From the NCBI GenBank assembly GCA_037903475.1, contig JBAJFG010000559.1, positions 310,001 to 374,000 of the forward strand: DNA of 64,000 nt, given 5' to 3'. A program made the position numbers and the translations under genes. This document shows positions 35,348 to 46,925 of this stretch, piece by piece; positions within the stretch are counted from its first letter, which is position 1; each line of letters begins with the position of its first letter. Source of the stretch: Ancylostoma caninum (Eukaryota; Nematoda; Chromadorea; Rhabditida; Ancylostomatidae). The notes beneath the pieces were generated by a model that was not told the DNA's origin, did not search any database, and saw only the letters and a program-made list of their open reading frames with translations.

Positions 35348-36409
35348 TCTATTAAACAAAGCGCCGTAAGGGGGCTAGAGCGGCTAGAGATATGCGGCGG
35401 CACTCATAGACACCGTAATCTTGAGGCGCAGACTGTGGGGCAAAATGGCCGATTTTTAGGGACTCAGATACATTCGTTACTCGCAATTACGTCACTGCTG
35501 GCTCTCCCGCATGCATGAGGTAGTGATTTCATTACCTTCGATGGCGGTCTCGCAGCATAGGGGTGAGGGAATGTTTACAAGCTTTCAGGTTGCACAATGT
35601 ACGCAGCAGGAAGACCACCCTTCCACTGTTGCGACGCTATATGCACTTCCAAAAAAAGAGTGGGCGGGTTTTATGAGAGCTGCAGCGTCTAGGTAACTAA
35701 GAAGAGGCTGGACCTAGGCGGTCGCCCCAGTTGGTGGGTGCTATTGCCGCATCCACTGCTGAATCCTCGCAGCGGTTTCTTAGTCACGACATCCGTTAGT
35801 TTCGAGGAAGCGTCTGCACTAACATAGAGTAAAATCCTCGATATATCAAGGCATGACATTGTGTAACCAATGAGAAATATACTGATACGGGTCCACCGAT
35901 GGGAAAATGGCCCGCCGTGGCCCAGTGGTGTGAGGAACGCCAGGATACGTGTCCGCCAATATAGGATTGGTCAGCTGTGACTCAGTAAAAAGGAGAATAC
36001 CAAGATATGGTTCAGCCGACGGTGAACGAGTTCATTGTGGCCTAACAGTGAAGATCACGCCAGAATACGGGTCCACCGATGGAAGAAAGCCTCGGATACG
36101 ATTCCGTTTTGGTCCAATAGTGTGGAGAACGGCAGGATACAGTTCCTCCGATGGAGAATGCGTCTGCGTTCGCCCGGTAGTGAGGAATACGCACGAATAG
36201 GCCATACGATGGAGAATGGATTTCTCATACTCATACTCAACTCATAAGAAGGCCTCCATGTTTGGGCCCATTTAAAGATTGGTTCTACTTCTTTATCAAT
36301 TTTCTAGAAACCTTATCAGTTTTCTAGAGATTTGGTAAGTGCGAAGCTTTTGCACATGTCCCAAGTGGCTGCCCCATCTCACTTTCTAGCGTCCCGAAAG
36401 GGCGCTAGT
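35348..36409 (+). mobile_element. Helitron-like family B, complete copy
   Basis: It starts A/TCTATTAAACAAAGCGCCG at 35348, the classic Helitron TCTA-type start. It ends in the hairpin TTTCTAGCGTCCCGAAAGGG, CGCTAGT at 36385-36409 (CTRRT terminus). An array of about five to six degenerate units of roughly 57-60 bp lies at 35885-36195. The first 350 bp match 44438-44090 in inverted orientation. It has no Rep/helicase, so it is non-autonomous. The base after CTAGT is C, not the expected T. Confidence 0.65.
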
Positions 36410-36955
36410 CTTCTGAAATCTTGGGAGCATTTTGAATTATCTTCACTACCCCGACTTTATTAACAGTGGAACTGCTGATGGACTCACGTGAGCTCAAGTT
36501 TTCAAGGAATTCGTCTTGCTGAAATTTTCCATAATAGGAGTATTTGAAGTTCTGAATTTGCAGGTTTGAGGTAGAATTAACAGCAATTGCTGTAGGAAAG
36601 CGAATAAAATTGTTGAATTTCGACATTAAAGTGGTAGTGGCATGCAAAATGGTGTTGATAATCGTGATCAGCGCCTGGAATAACCCCTCTATGCAGAGGT
36701 TGGATCGATTCTGCGAGATGCTTAAACCATCCCATGGTAGTAGTAGTAGTAAATTAAATATCAAGTTGTGACTATCTAACAGTAGTTTTTGCTTTTTTTT
36801 CGCTGAAATTTTGCAGAGGTGTTTATGTGAGCTGCTGATCGCGAATTCTGTATCCATTTTGCACAACAACGCCTATTTTGTGGGGTTAAGGGAGGTGGAT
36901 GCAAGAACTGTACGTTTGAATGTACTGTACAGACAAGGTTATAACTTTTTCCGCA
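36410..36955. other. Open minus-strand frame without domain
   Basis: A minus-strand frame of 154 codons (36869-36405) is AT-rich, low in complexity and not recognised. It may be part of the Penelope remnant to its right. Confidence 0.3.
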
Positions 36956-37462
36956 CTAGTATTGAGCACTAATGGATAACATAATCGAGATCAGCATGGT
37001 ACACTTCACATTATGAGCCACATTCCATTTTGAAGTGCCACAGACATCTCGTATCCTTCCCATGTTAGTTTGTCTGGAAGCCCATCGCAATATTGATATT
37101 ATTGGTCTTGTTTTTACTTCCTCCACTGAGGAAGAGTTGATATTAGTTTGGGTTGGTAGCTTATAAGTCTTCACAAGTTGATAAAACGTTGACATGGATG
37201 GGTGGTTTGTCCTTAATGGCATTGAAGTTTGCTTTTCTAATTCGAGTGATAGAATTTCTTGCGTTACTCGGCTCATTTCTTCAAATGCAACTTGCAGTTC
37301 ATTCAACTCCGTGCGGACATATGTGGTGCCATCGTTCAGAGTGAGTGTTGTCATTCGGCCAGACGTTGGCTCTGGGGCCAACGTTGCGTCCTTCCTCCAC
37401 GCGGCCCTTCCCGCTAGCGGCGGCGCACCTAGAAATTCCATTACCCCGTATTCACAAACCAA
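36956..37462 (-). pseudogene. Penelope-like RT N-terminal fragment
   Basis: The minus-strand frame includes FYQLVKTYKLPTQTN and EEVKTRPIIS, which match the first conserved RT block of Penelope-like elements (pattern KTHK...VRPIIS). The sequence then diverges from the expected next blocks and no RT active site follows. It may come from the same family as 30.9-32.0 kb. Confidence 0.6.
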
Positions 37463-37677
37463 ATTAAATTAGTAGTACTCACTTTACCAATCACTCTCAA
37501 ACTGCGTGCACAAAGACTACGTTGGTAGCGAAGGACATGAGTGAGGGGGGGGGGTCGCGAAGGACGACTCCCAGGATCGTGTACAGCGGACCTGCGATAA
37601 ACGGAGAAGAAGAAGAAGTGCTCACCCTCATGATCGGCCCATCCACACAGGGGTTTGTGGTGTCTGCAGCTCTGCGA

Positions 37678-38270
37678 TTACAATGATGGCAAGGGACTTG
37701 ATGATACTGTCAGCGACGTCCAACTCTGTGTCGGTGCCACCTTTGGCCACATCAAAGATTGTTCTCGGCTCACGTGCAGGAACCTACTACGCTTGTCACA
37801 CTCTTGGTATCCACTTATCTCCGGCTCTTGTATAATTTTGTATGTATACTTCCTGACTAGCCGCATATTCTCCTTCACGCTTCTCCTATCGCTGTTCTCG
37901 TTTCTATACTTATTCGAGCTTTCATTCGTTCCAGTTCTTACCATGTCAGCTATCGTTCCTAATTTCCGACCCATCAACAGTTTCACTGAGCTTTTGCCAG
38001 TTGCTTTATGCGGGTTGACTCTATACTCAAACTGAAGGTACACTTCTGCGCACTAACCCTCATATTAGACATTCTCGAACGTTTGCACAAACCTTTCCGC
38101 CTCTCCATCAGGTTTGGATGGCAAGGCTATGTGATATTTAGTCAATGCCATGGTATTTGCATCCACTTCAGGCCATTTATGGTATACTACACAGTGACGC
38201 TGTCGCCGCTACTGCTCGCAGTTCTCGTACAAATGCCACCACGCTGTTCCACGCAAACTGTGTGATAGGA
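37678..38270 (-). pseudogene. Ty3/gypsy-type integrase remnant
   Basis: On the minus strand the reading KPDGEAERFVQTFENV, a stop, then FEYRVNPHKATGKSSVKLLM and GRKLGTIADMV matches the C-terminal part of a gypsy integrase. The Glu of GEAER aligns with the third catalytic residue, and the YR..PH..TG.SP..L..GR block follows. Stops interrupt it, and no LTR, protease or RT was found nearby. Confidence 0.65.
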
Positions 38271-38770
38271 TATGAGAACTTGTAGCATTTTATTCTAATC
38301 ATTTCCATTCGAATTCTTCACAGCGAACGTGTCGAGAGAGTATAGAGTGTATAGAGTCAACTATTTCGCTCATTCGCTGTTTATGTGTAACCGCTGCCAA
38401 ACCTTCTCGGTATTTTCCCATAGATGCATGAGTGTTCCAGGGGGAGATTTTCCCAGTGCTGTTTACATACTACAACCTTTAGCTATTCTTTTCAAAAGCA
38501 TTGTGCACACCTGGGAAGCAATTCTTCATGCTGATCGCCAGTTAGTGTGTCTGGGCAAGACAGGAGGCTAGAATGTTTATTCCTTCTCCAGTTAGGCTTT
38601 AGCAGTTTGGACAACAAAAAGAGTTCAACGTGTTTGGACGTGTATTAACGCGACAGAGCATGATTTTCCCGAGCTTGCAAGCAATGCCTAACTTATTAAT
38701 ATTTCTGTTCTACTCTCTTGATCATAGGTTCACAGTGATAAACAGGCTTCACTGAGCTAGATTAGACAGC
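38271..38770. other. No recognised feature
   Basis: I read both strands and recognised nothing beyond short open frames. Confidence 0.35.
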
Positions 38771-40539
38771 TTTTGACGCCAACATCTCTACGGACGATTT
38801 CCAAAGCTAAACGAAATTTGCAACACACTTCAATAGTAAGTGCCTTTCACTAAAGGAGAAGAATAGTTACAGGGGTATCAAGAAGTTCCCGGCCTGAACA
38901 TGTTCCCATTCTTTGTTCTCAGAACTTTGGGTGCAGTCGTGTAACACGAAGCCTTTCAAGTTAGTGTGCCACGCTTCAGGTATTCAAATTCACGCGATGA
39001 AAGAGTAGGGCAATTTTTTCTAGTCTAGTCATGGTGGATGGCCAAGAAATGCGCTTCAAGAAGAGAGCAGTTGTCGAATTTTTGTTTCGTGAGGAAATTC
39101 CAGGCAACGAAATCCACACTCGTCTGCAGAATGTTTATAAAGAGGGAGTCCTCTCTTATAGCCAGGTGAAATATTGGACCTCCGATTTCCGCAGGGGCAG
39201 AAAATCGATCACTGATGAGGAGAGGTGTGGTCGCCCAGCAGATGCAACCTCAGAACAGAATGTGGCAGCTGTCGAGAAATGGTACTTCAGAACAGAAGGA
39301 TCTCGATCGCAGAAATTATGAAAGACCTTGGGCTTTCTTACGGCACAGTTGAAAATATCCGCCTAACAGTGTCAAAGGTCAGGGTACGGAAACCCTCTCG
39401 GCATTTTAGAAGTAATGTCGAGTCGAACATTCAAACGAAATTTTGGAGTGGTTCCAAAATCGCGGGGAGGAGTTCCTGCACTGCGTTGTGACGGGTGATG
39501 AATTATGGATCCATCATTATGACCCTGAGTCACAGGAGCAAAGCAGAGAGTGGAGGCGTCCAGGTTCTCCGAGACCAGCGAGACCGCGGATGGAACCCAC
39601 GGCAGGGAGAGTTTTGGCCACAATTTTCGGGGATGCCGAAGAAATCCTTTTGGTCGACTACCTCAAATAGAATGCAACGATCACGGGACACTACTGTGCT
39701 GACTTGCTCTTCCAACTTCGAGAAGCAATCAAGGAAAAGCGTCGTGGGAAGATGACCCGTGAAATTCTCTTGCTCCAGGACAACGCACCCGCTCACAGGT
39801 CAAAAGTTGCATTAGCTGCCTCACGAACATGCGGATTCGAATTATTGAATCACTCACCTTATAGTCCCGACTTGTCCCCAGTGACTATTTTCTGTTTGGG
39901 AACTTGAAGCAGCATCTTCGCAGAAGAAGATTCAGAGACGAAAACAAACTAAAGTCGGCCGTTGAAAGCTACTTCGACCCATGTGAAGAAAATTTCTTTT
40001 TGAACGGTTTAATTTGAAATCGAGATGTGAAATGTGTATTGGTATTGGAGGATCGCATATTTGATCATAATAAAATTTCATTGCTCAAGGTCTTTTGAAG
40101 GCAGTCTAGGCCGGAAACTTTTTGATACCCCTGTATCGAAGCACCAAATCATTCTGTATGTGTGATGAACACTTCCTTCACTTCATAGAACATAAGAATT
40201 GACTTTGCAAACAATTCGTCAGGATGCAGAAAAAATTAAAAAGATTAATGGCAACGATGCACGTTCATTCCAGCCGAGATTTAGGAGTTGTCTTCCAGGA
40301 CAGCCTGAGATTTTTAACACAAATCGACAGCTTAGTAAAAAATAGAAGGAACTGTTAGTGTATTATATTTCCGTGCCTTTCCCAATGCTATTATAGTTAT
40401 CACAGTTCTTTACCCTCTTATCAATCGAGGTTGAAGAAGTTGGGTCTGAAAGTTGGGTCTGAAAGAGACTTACTATCGAAGTGTGTTGCAGATTCCGTTT
40501 AGCTTTGGAAATCGTCCGTAGACATGTTGGCGTCAAAGG
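38771..40539. repeat. Foldback arms flanking the mariner
   Basis: About 80 bp at 38771-38850 (TTTTGACGCCAACATCTCTA) is inverted at 40460-40539 with about 90 percent identity by eye. The mariner at 38870-40133 lies in the loop with additional unique sequence, so the mariner inserted into an older foldback element. Confidence 0.75.
38870..40133 (+). mobile_element. Mariner element with complete ends and dead transposase
   Basis: The terminal inverted repeats start CAGGGGTATCAAGAAGTTCC and end with the imperfect complement GGAAACTTTTTGATACCCCTG. TA flanks both ends (38868-38869 and 40134-40135). The transposase runs 39031 to about 40017 in at least four pieces: a helix-turn-helix start ([20 protein letters not shown]), FLHCVVTGDELWIHHYDPES, LLLQDNAPAHRSKVALAA (second catalytic Asp), then YSPDLSP followed by DYFLFGNLK only after a one-base frame change. 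The third Asp is therefore encoded but out of frame. A TAG at 39668 and two earlier frameshifts also disrupt it. The D,D34D pattern fits mariner. The length (1264 bp) is normal. Confidence 0.9.
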
Positions 40540-40555
40540 CTTAGAATACTAGATA

Positions 40556-40577
40556 TCATGACTTATAATAACGGACT

Positions 40578-40609
<32 letters not shown>

Positions 40610-40800
40610 CTGTGTGTCTGTGTGTCTGTGTCTGTGTGTCTGTGTGTGTGTCTGTGTGTGTGTGTGTGAAATGAAATTCGGTGGCAACGGGTCCACTGTC
40701 TCGGGGTAAGGCTGCGTCCATGTGTGGTAAGGCGTAATAAGGGTGCGCCGGAGTCCAAAAGTGGGGAAACGCCTGAGGTCGGGTCCAGCGCACAGTGTGC
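40556..40800 (+). mobile_element. Helitron-like family A 5' end with TG microsatellite
   Basis: A/TCATGACTTATAATAACGG at 40556 is the family start. Instead of the usual TGTCTGTATGTATGTGTGTC there is a long TG-rich microsatellite (about 40585-40668), followed by about two 59-bp units ending near 40790. No 3' end was found. Confidence 0.6.
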
Positions 40801-42003
40801 AATTTCGTAAATCAAGCCGCTCAAAATGTATTTTTCGACCTACCATAAAACGTCGCGATCACTGCACCAAAGTATTTGTCAATAGTATACGCATACGATA
40901 CAAGTAGCTTTTTTGGCGACGGATCAGCTGGTGCGGGGCATGATTAGATAACGAAAAGACAAAGTTTCAATCTAACAGCGTCTACGTAAAACAAGTGAGT
41001 ATTTCATAAGTTATCTCTGTCGTCTCTTCTGTCGTCTAAATCTCCCAATTATAATTCTTTTAATAGATCTTGGAACAAACTTTCATATTTCCTAGCAACC
41101 GCACTTCTCAGGCATAGGGAGGAAATCAAAACTTGTTTGAGAATTGAGCGATTAAACACATGACCAATTTGAACTTTCGGTTAGATATAAAAAAAGTTTC
41201 AATTGTCTCCGCTAAAAAATAATGTATTGTGGCTAGCACTAATCTTCCTGCATACAAGCATGCGTGTTATTTTTGCAACCATCGGCTCATCATTACAGAA
41301 AACACTTTGACGTAGGCCGAAACCGCCACTCGGGCAGATATTTATGGTATGTTTCAAGAAAATGAGCTTACAACTCCGCAAAGACTTACTTCTCCAAAGT
41401 GTCACTGCAGGCAATTGTAAATGATACTGTTACGTGGCACGAGGTCCATCTGAGCAACACATAGAATTCGTTAGACTCGCTCCAATGGCGCATATCATGG
41501 AAGCAAGTGAGGAAAAGCAAAAGCGTCGCTTTTGAGGTTGTAATTGGAATAAAAAAATCTTGAAATTAGAGAAGAAGAAACTACTCAGAGAAAAAGTTAC
41601 CGGAATAGAATAGTTGGTGAAGAAAATACCAGCCAAAAATGGAATAATATTTTCTTGAAAGACATCCTATGTTGGGTCACCCTACCGGCGAATACCTTTC
41701 TCGAACCCACCCTTAAAAAATTCCACTGGAATTTCTAGGATTCTCAAGAAATCCATGTAAATTAATATTCTGGAACCTATTTATATCAACAGTCCCACAC
41801 GCTCCACACGCTTATTTGTTGCAAACACACGTAGAGACTGAAATTTATGTGACAGCTGCTGCACAAAAAAATTATTCTTCACTACATGTTTTTGTACTCT
41901 GAGGCTCTATTGCAAAACTACTAGAAATTGCCGCAAAACCTTGGCGTTAATGGGTCACGTTCAGTGCCTAGAAGCAGCAGGCTAGGCAGAGTATATATAT
42001 ATA
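40801..42003. other. No recognised gene; TA microsatellite at right edge
   Basis: Short minus-strand frames (41199-41414, 41430-41636) sit near plausible donors but have no domain. A short TA repeat at 41991-42003 borders the next MITE. Confidence 0.35.
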
Positions 42004-42543
42004 CAGGGGGGGGGGCCATAAGTTATTGTACAACGTTTGCTCATTTATTTCTCCACCAGCAACACATGGATTATCCTGCTCTTTTCGCTGCCGAATAGAG
42101 CAGGGATCAAAGTATCTTACAGTTAAAACCCGGTTTCCCGGGAGAGTTTTGCTTTGGAGCAGTTGGACTTAGAACAGGTTTTTGAAAAAAGCGGGTTGAT
42201 GTGGAAATTTTTTACGAAAAATCCACCAAATCTCTAAAGTGGGGTGTACTGCTTAGATGCATCTTAAAGAGCAAAGAATGCTCTTTCTAAAAATATCAAA
42301 CTGTTTTTGTGGCTGTTTTGCTCGGAAATTGCGGGCAGAGTTAGTGCATTTTGCGGCACCGAAAGTCTGCAATGAATGTTTCCGATAAACTTTTTTCGTT
42401 ATCTTGGAAGTATCCAGGAGGTTTTTGTGATCAAAAGATAGAGCAAATCCAGCTCTATTAAACAGTGCCTAGTGCGGCAAAAAATATTTTACTACTGCGG
42501 AGAAATGGGCCAGCAAACGTTGTACAATAACTTATGGCCCCCC

Positions 42544-42546
<3 letters not shown>
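42004..42546. mobile_element. MITE with 36-bp ends inserted in a TA repeat
   Basis: The ends read CAGGGGGGGGGGCCATAAGT with TATTGTACAACGTTTGC following, and the exact inverse at the right (GCAAACGTTGTACAATAACT, TATGGCCCCCCCTG). TA flanks it inside a TA microsatellite that continues to 42587. No coding content was seen, so it is probably a Tc1/mariner-type non-autonomous element. Confidence 0.85.
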
Positions 42547-42587
<41 letters not shown>

Positions 42588-42670
42588 TAAAAAGTAATAG
42601 AATTTATGGACAGAAAATATTTTTGAGCGGCTCCATGTTCGAAATTACACGCTGTGATAAGGGTGCGCCG

Positions 42671-45537
42671 TAGAGTGTTGACCGAATCGAATAAAATTCG
42701 AATAATTATTCGAAAGTTCGAATATTCGAAAATTCGGGGGTACCGAAAAATTCGAAAATTCGAAAATTTGAGGGTCCGGGATTATTCGAAAGTTCGAATA
42801 TTCGAATATGTTAGGCCAAAAATTCGAGTATTTGGAATCGTTTTGCTTCGCAATTGTTATTTCTTCCTAAGTACATAATCGTCAGTCATGGAATTCGAAG
42901 TACACACAATATCTTGAGGTCCTCTTATTAACCTTTCTGCCCAAACATACTCCGACTCCTTGTTATATAGAACAGCGGGCCCTTTCTTCATCGGTGGACC
43001 CGTATCCTGGCATCCCCCACACAACTGGGCCACAGTGGGCGCTTTCTCCATCGGTGGACCTGTATCCTGTCATCCCCCACACCACTGGGTCACAGTGGGC
43101 CCTTTCTCCATCGGTGGACCCATATCCTAGCGTTCCCCACAGCATTGGGCCACGGCGGGCCCTTTCTTCATCGGTGGACCTGTATCTCGGTGTCCCCCGC
43201 ACCACTGGGCCACGGCGGTCCTTTTCTCCATCGGTGGACCTGTATCCTGTCATCCCCCACACCACTGGGTCACAGTGGGCCCTTCCTTCATCGGTGGACC
43301 TGTATCTCGGTGTCCCCCGCACCACTGGGCCACAGTGGGCCCTTTCTTCATCGGTGGACCTGTATCTCGGTGTCCCTCGCACCACTGTGCCACGGCGGGC
43401 CTTTTCTCCATCGGTGGACCCGTATCCTGACGTCCTTCACACAACTGGGTCACGGCGGGCCCTTTCTCCATCGGTGGACCCATATCCTAGCGTTCCCCAC
43501 AGCATTGGGCCACGGCGGGCCCTTTCTCCATCGGTGGACCCGTATCCTGTCATCCCCCCCACCACTGGGCCACAGCGGGCCCTTTCTTCATCGGTGGACC
43601 CGTATCCTGGCATCCCCCACACAACTGGGCCACAGTGGGCGCTTTCTCCATCGGTGGACCTGTATCTCGGTGTCCCCCGCACCAATGGGCCACATTGGGC
43701 CCTTTCTCCATCGGTGGACCCTTATCCTGGAGTCCGCCCACCACTGGGCCACAGTGGGCCGTTTCTTCATCGGTGGACCCGTATCTTGGCGTTCCCCACA
43801 GCAATGGGCCACGGAGGGACCTTTCTCCATTGGTGGACCCGTATCTCGGCGTCCGCCGCACCATTTGGCCACGGCGGACCCTTTCTCCATCGGTGGACCA
43901 GCATCCGTATATAGTTGATTGGATATACAATGTCATGCATTCCTATTTAGAGGCTTTTACTCTTTGTTAGTGCAGAAGCTTTCTCGAAACGAACGAATGT
44001 TGAGCGAACGAATGTTGTTACTACACAATCGCCGCGAAAATTCAACAGGGGCTGAGGCGACCGCTTAGGTCCAGCCTCCCCGAAGCTTTCGCGACGCGGC
44101 AGCTCTCATAGCACGCGTCCATTTCTTCCTGCAAGTGCACAAAGCGTCGCAACAGTGGAAGGCTGGTTTTCCTGCTGCGTACATTGTGCAGCCTGAAAGC
44201 TCGTAAACACTCCCTCACTCCTATGCGGTGAGACCGCCAGCGAAGGTGATGAAATCACCATCCCGTGCATGCGGGAGAGCCAGCAGTGACGAAATTGCGG
44301 GTCCCGAAGCGAGCGTGTCTGCGTCCATGGAAATCGGCCATTTCGCCACACAGTCTGCGCCTCAAGATTGCGGTGTCTATGAGTGCCGCCCCGTATCTCT
44401 AACCGCTCTAGCCCCCTTACGGCGCTTCGTTTAATAGATTCTGTTGATTTTGACATTCAACGTACACGCGTGCAGCTGTACCGGATAAACAGAAGTAATA
44501 ATGAGGAACGGGCTAACCCGCAGTGTTTTTTTTATATGCTGGCTACCCAACATGTTGGTTCCGCAGGGGATAGCAGCCAGCATACCTGTGTGCCGAAGCT
44601 CCAACATGTTCTGAAGGCACATTGCTGGATGACACGTGGCTGGCTGGTGAGGGTATATCCGGCACTTCTTTGTCTTTCTACACAGCAGTTCACCTATATC
44701 TTGGTTCGTAGCATGGGTAGGTCGACTAACAGAGGAAAGTGTATAGATCTTCGTTCTTAGCTCATTCGGAAACTGTAGCCCCTATCATAATGATGGGAAG
44801 CTGGCGACAAGAGCCATTCAAACGGCCATATTTTTACCTAGTATTCAGTTTTTTTTTCTTTTTTTGGAGCACCAGTAATGGCTGGTGTATAGAATAAATA
44901 AATAAATAAATATGTCGCTGTCATGTTTTGATATCGCTGACTTGCTTTTTTGTTGACAGTTGGAAGCTCATGATCAAAGTAACTGAACCACTGCACCCAA
45001 CATTATTTTTACCGCGTCAATACCCCTACATTTACTACCATGAGAGAGAGATAGGCGTCCTTAAGCTTAAGAACCAACCCCACAATAGCACAAGCTTCCA
45101 CTTATGAGAAAGTTGTGAGAAATTCCAAAACGACAAATGAAACTTACTACCCGAAAACTTTTATGCCCGTTGTGATTGGGAAACATATCGCATTGTTCGC
45201 CTACAAACATGGGTAGGAAGTGTTTTTACCAAATGGAATGTCATTCGAACAAATATTCAAACATTCGAATATTCGAAAGTTCGAATATTCGAAAATTCGG
45301 TGGTTCGCAAAAATTCGAAAGTTCGAATATTCGAAAATTCGAGTGTTCGAAAAATCTCTAGAAATTCGAAAATTTGAATGTTCGAAAATTCGATGGGCCC
45401 AAAAAACTCGAAAGTTCGAATAATAGAAAATTCGATGGTTCGCAGAAATTCGAAAATTCGAAAATTCGGATGTCTTTAGAAATTCGAAAATTCGGATATT
45501 CGAATATTTGAAAAATATTTTCGAATGTAAAACTCTA
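42671..45537. mobile_element. hAT-like element with perfect 8-bp target duplication
   Basis: The left end TAGAGTGTTGAC and inverted right end (complement of GTAAAACTCTA) are flanked by identical 8-mers GTGCGCCG at 42663-42670 and 45538-45545. The target is a family A minisatellite unit. Inside each end are arrays of TTCGAA-rich 7-8-mers (42683-42830 and 45248-45530). The interior contains an inverted Helitron-like family B copy and no recognisable transposase. The exact 8-bp duplication is the hAT signature. Confidence 0.82.
42970..44438 (-). mobile_element. Helitron-like family B copy with 60-bp minisatellite
   Basis: Read on the minus strand it starts A/TCTATTAAACGAAGCGCCG at 44438. It shares about 350 bp with the 35.3 kb copy and then enters about 15-16 units of a 60-bp repeat (43905-42970): CACTGGGCCACAGTGGGCCC, TTTCTCCATCGGTGGACCCG, TATCCTGGCATCCCCCACAC in the plus direction. 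The 3' hairpin end is missing. The 256-306 codon frames across the array arise because the 60-bp unit is a multiple of three without stops; they are not genes. Confidence 0.75.
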
Positions 45538-45665
45538 GTGCGCCGACGTCTAAAAGTGGGGAAACGCTTGGAGACGGGTCCAACAGTGTGATAAGGGTGT
45601 GCCGGCGTCCAAAAGTGGAGAAACGCCTGAAAATGTGACCATCGACGGATTAGGGATGCGCACGT
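45538..45665 (+). repeat. Family A minisatellite continuing after the hAT insertion
   Basis: It resumes GTGCGCCGACGTCTAAAAGT and contains two 59-bp-type units ending near 45650. Together with 42650-42670 it is the interrupted target of the hAT-like element. Confidence 0.75.
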
Positions 45666-45982
45666 GTTCACTACTGAGAAAATGCCGTGAGTTGGTGAGT
45701 TTGCTCGATCGGTCCGCTGGCGCTTAACATCGATCGTAAAACACTAAATGTCAGGGCTCAGCAGTGCGTAGTATGGAATTCGTGTGGTTCCCTTCATCTC
45801 ACATCCCCTTCCACGTTTTCCATTTCTCATTTGTTTGTGAACACACCGCAGCCTCCTCTTTTATATGTTCCAACTGGCTCTTGTCATTTGACGAATTATA
45901 ACAGACAAAAAGAATGGTATACCATTTCCGGTAATCATTCCAGGTAGGATCGGTTACATGTAGTTACAACTCTGATGTTCAT

Positions 45983-46230
45983 TGGCGGTACATTTGGCAA
46001 GAGAATGTGTTTGGCAATAGATTTTACTGAATAAAATTTTGCTTGGCAATATGATTTACGGGAGAATGAGTGAAGAGCCTGTCTGGCGATTCATTTGGCA
46101 AGAGAATCTGTTGACCATACATTCTACGGGTGTTTGGCGATACAAAAGGCAAGAGAATCTGTTGGCGATACAGTTTACGGGGTTTGCTTGACGATACAAA
46201 TGGCAAGGTTTGCATGGCGATACATTTCTG
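45983..46230. repeat. Degenerate tandem repeat
   Basis: The motif GGCGATACA(T/A)...GGCAAGAGAATCTGTT recurs about five times with spacing of about 50-60 bp, alternating with TTTACGGG. It lies just upstream of the CR1-like LINE. No function can be read from it. Confidence 0.6.
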
Positions 46231-46303
46231 TGATTCGTGTGTTCTGATAAGGCGTTCATTTCATTCTTAGTTAGAGGCCTAACCATCGGCGGTGTCGATA
46301 CGG

Positions 46304-46855
46304 ATGGCTCAGCTGGTACGGCAGCGGACTCCTAAGATTGGTATCATGCAGATTGCTGATGATATAGCAATTTTTGTTTTTGACCAGAAGGCCTTGGAGG
46401 AGATAGTTAAGGCATCGGGTGACAGTGAACTTATCAGGGAGCTGAGTACTGAACAAATAGATGTCCATAGGCATCCAAAAATAAGAAATGTAAAAAGCAG
46501 TCGCCGACGGATAACTAAGATCTATTTAAGAAATCAGGACCTTAGAGACAGGCTTTTACACCACATGCGGAATGGTCGATTGTCGCTCACAAAACAATTT
46601 GTTCATTCGTATGCGAGAAAGGACTACACTCGCGAAGAGCTGGAATATGACCGCTGTTTACGTAAGAAGGCAGGGCAGCTGAACCATCAAGAAGGTATGC
46701 TTAAGTATATTGTACGCGACCTTTCGATTCATGAACTGCGCTATCCACGCGAATTGCCGTCTCGCACGACATTCGATGTGTATAGCGCATCTCAGACCGC
46801 GCCTGAACATGCTCGCCAATGTAGCCAGTTTGTGGATGAGACCTTCACCCCCTAA
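46304..46855 (+). CDS. CR1-like LINE ORF1-type protein
   Basis: ATG at 46304 (an in-frame GTG lies at 46292) opens 183 codons ending TAA. Visible features are a basic middle (RNVKSSRRRITKIYLRNQ) and YTREELEYDRCLRKKAGQLN, which is the kind of basic, coiled region found in ORF1 of nematode CR1/Jockey-type LINEs. It directly precedes the endonuclease of ORF2 on the same strand, which supports an ORF1 role in RNA binding (inference). There is no zinc knuckle. The 5' end may be incomplete. Confidence 0.55.
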   Translation: MAQLVRQRTPKIGIMQIADDIAIFVFDQKALEEIVKASGDSELIRELSTEQIDVHRHPKIRNVKSSRRRITKIYLRNQDLRDRLLHHMRNGRLSLTKQFVHSYARKDYTREELEYDRCLRKKAGQLNHQEGMLKYIVRDLSIHELRYPRELPSRTTFDVYSASQTAPEHARQCSQFVDETFTP

Positions 46856-46925
46856 GCGCAATCAAATCAGGCTCGCTAGGGATACGAGCCCTGCAACACG
46901 ACTATTTCAACAGAAAGTGCTTTGC

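Noticed and set aside
40549..40846. Frames encoding Thr-His repeats
   Set aside because: Translation of a TG microsatellite.
42994..43918. Plus-strand frames of 306 and 257 codons and several minus-strand frames
   Set aside because: They are products of the 60-bp family B minisatellite, whose length is a multiple of three. There is no domain and no initiation context.
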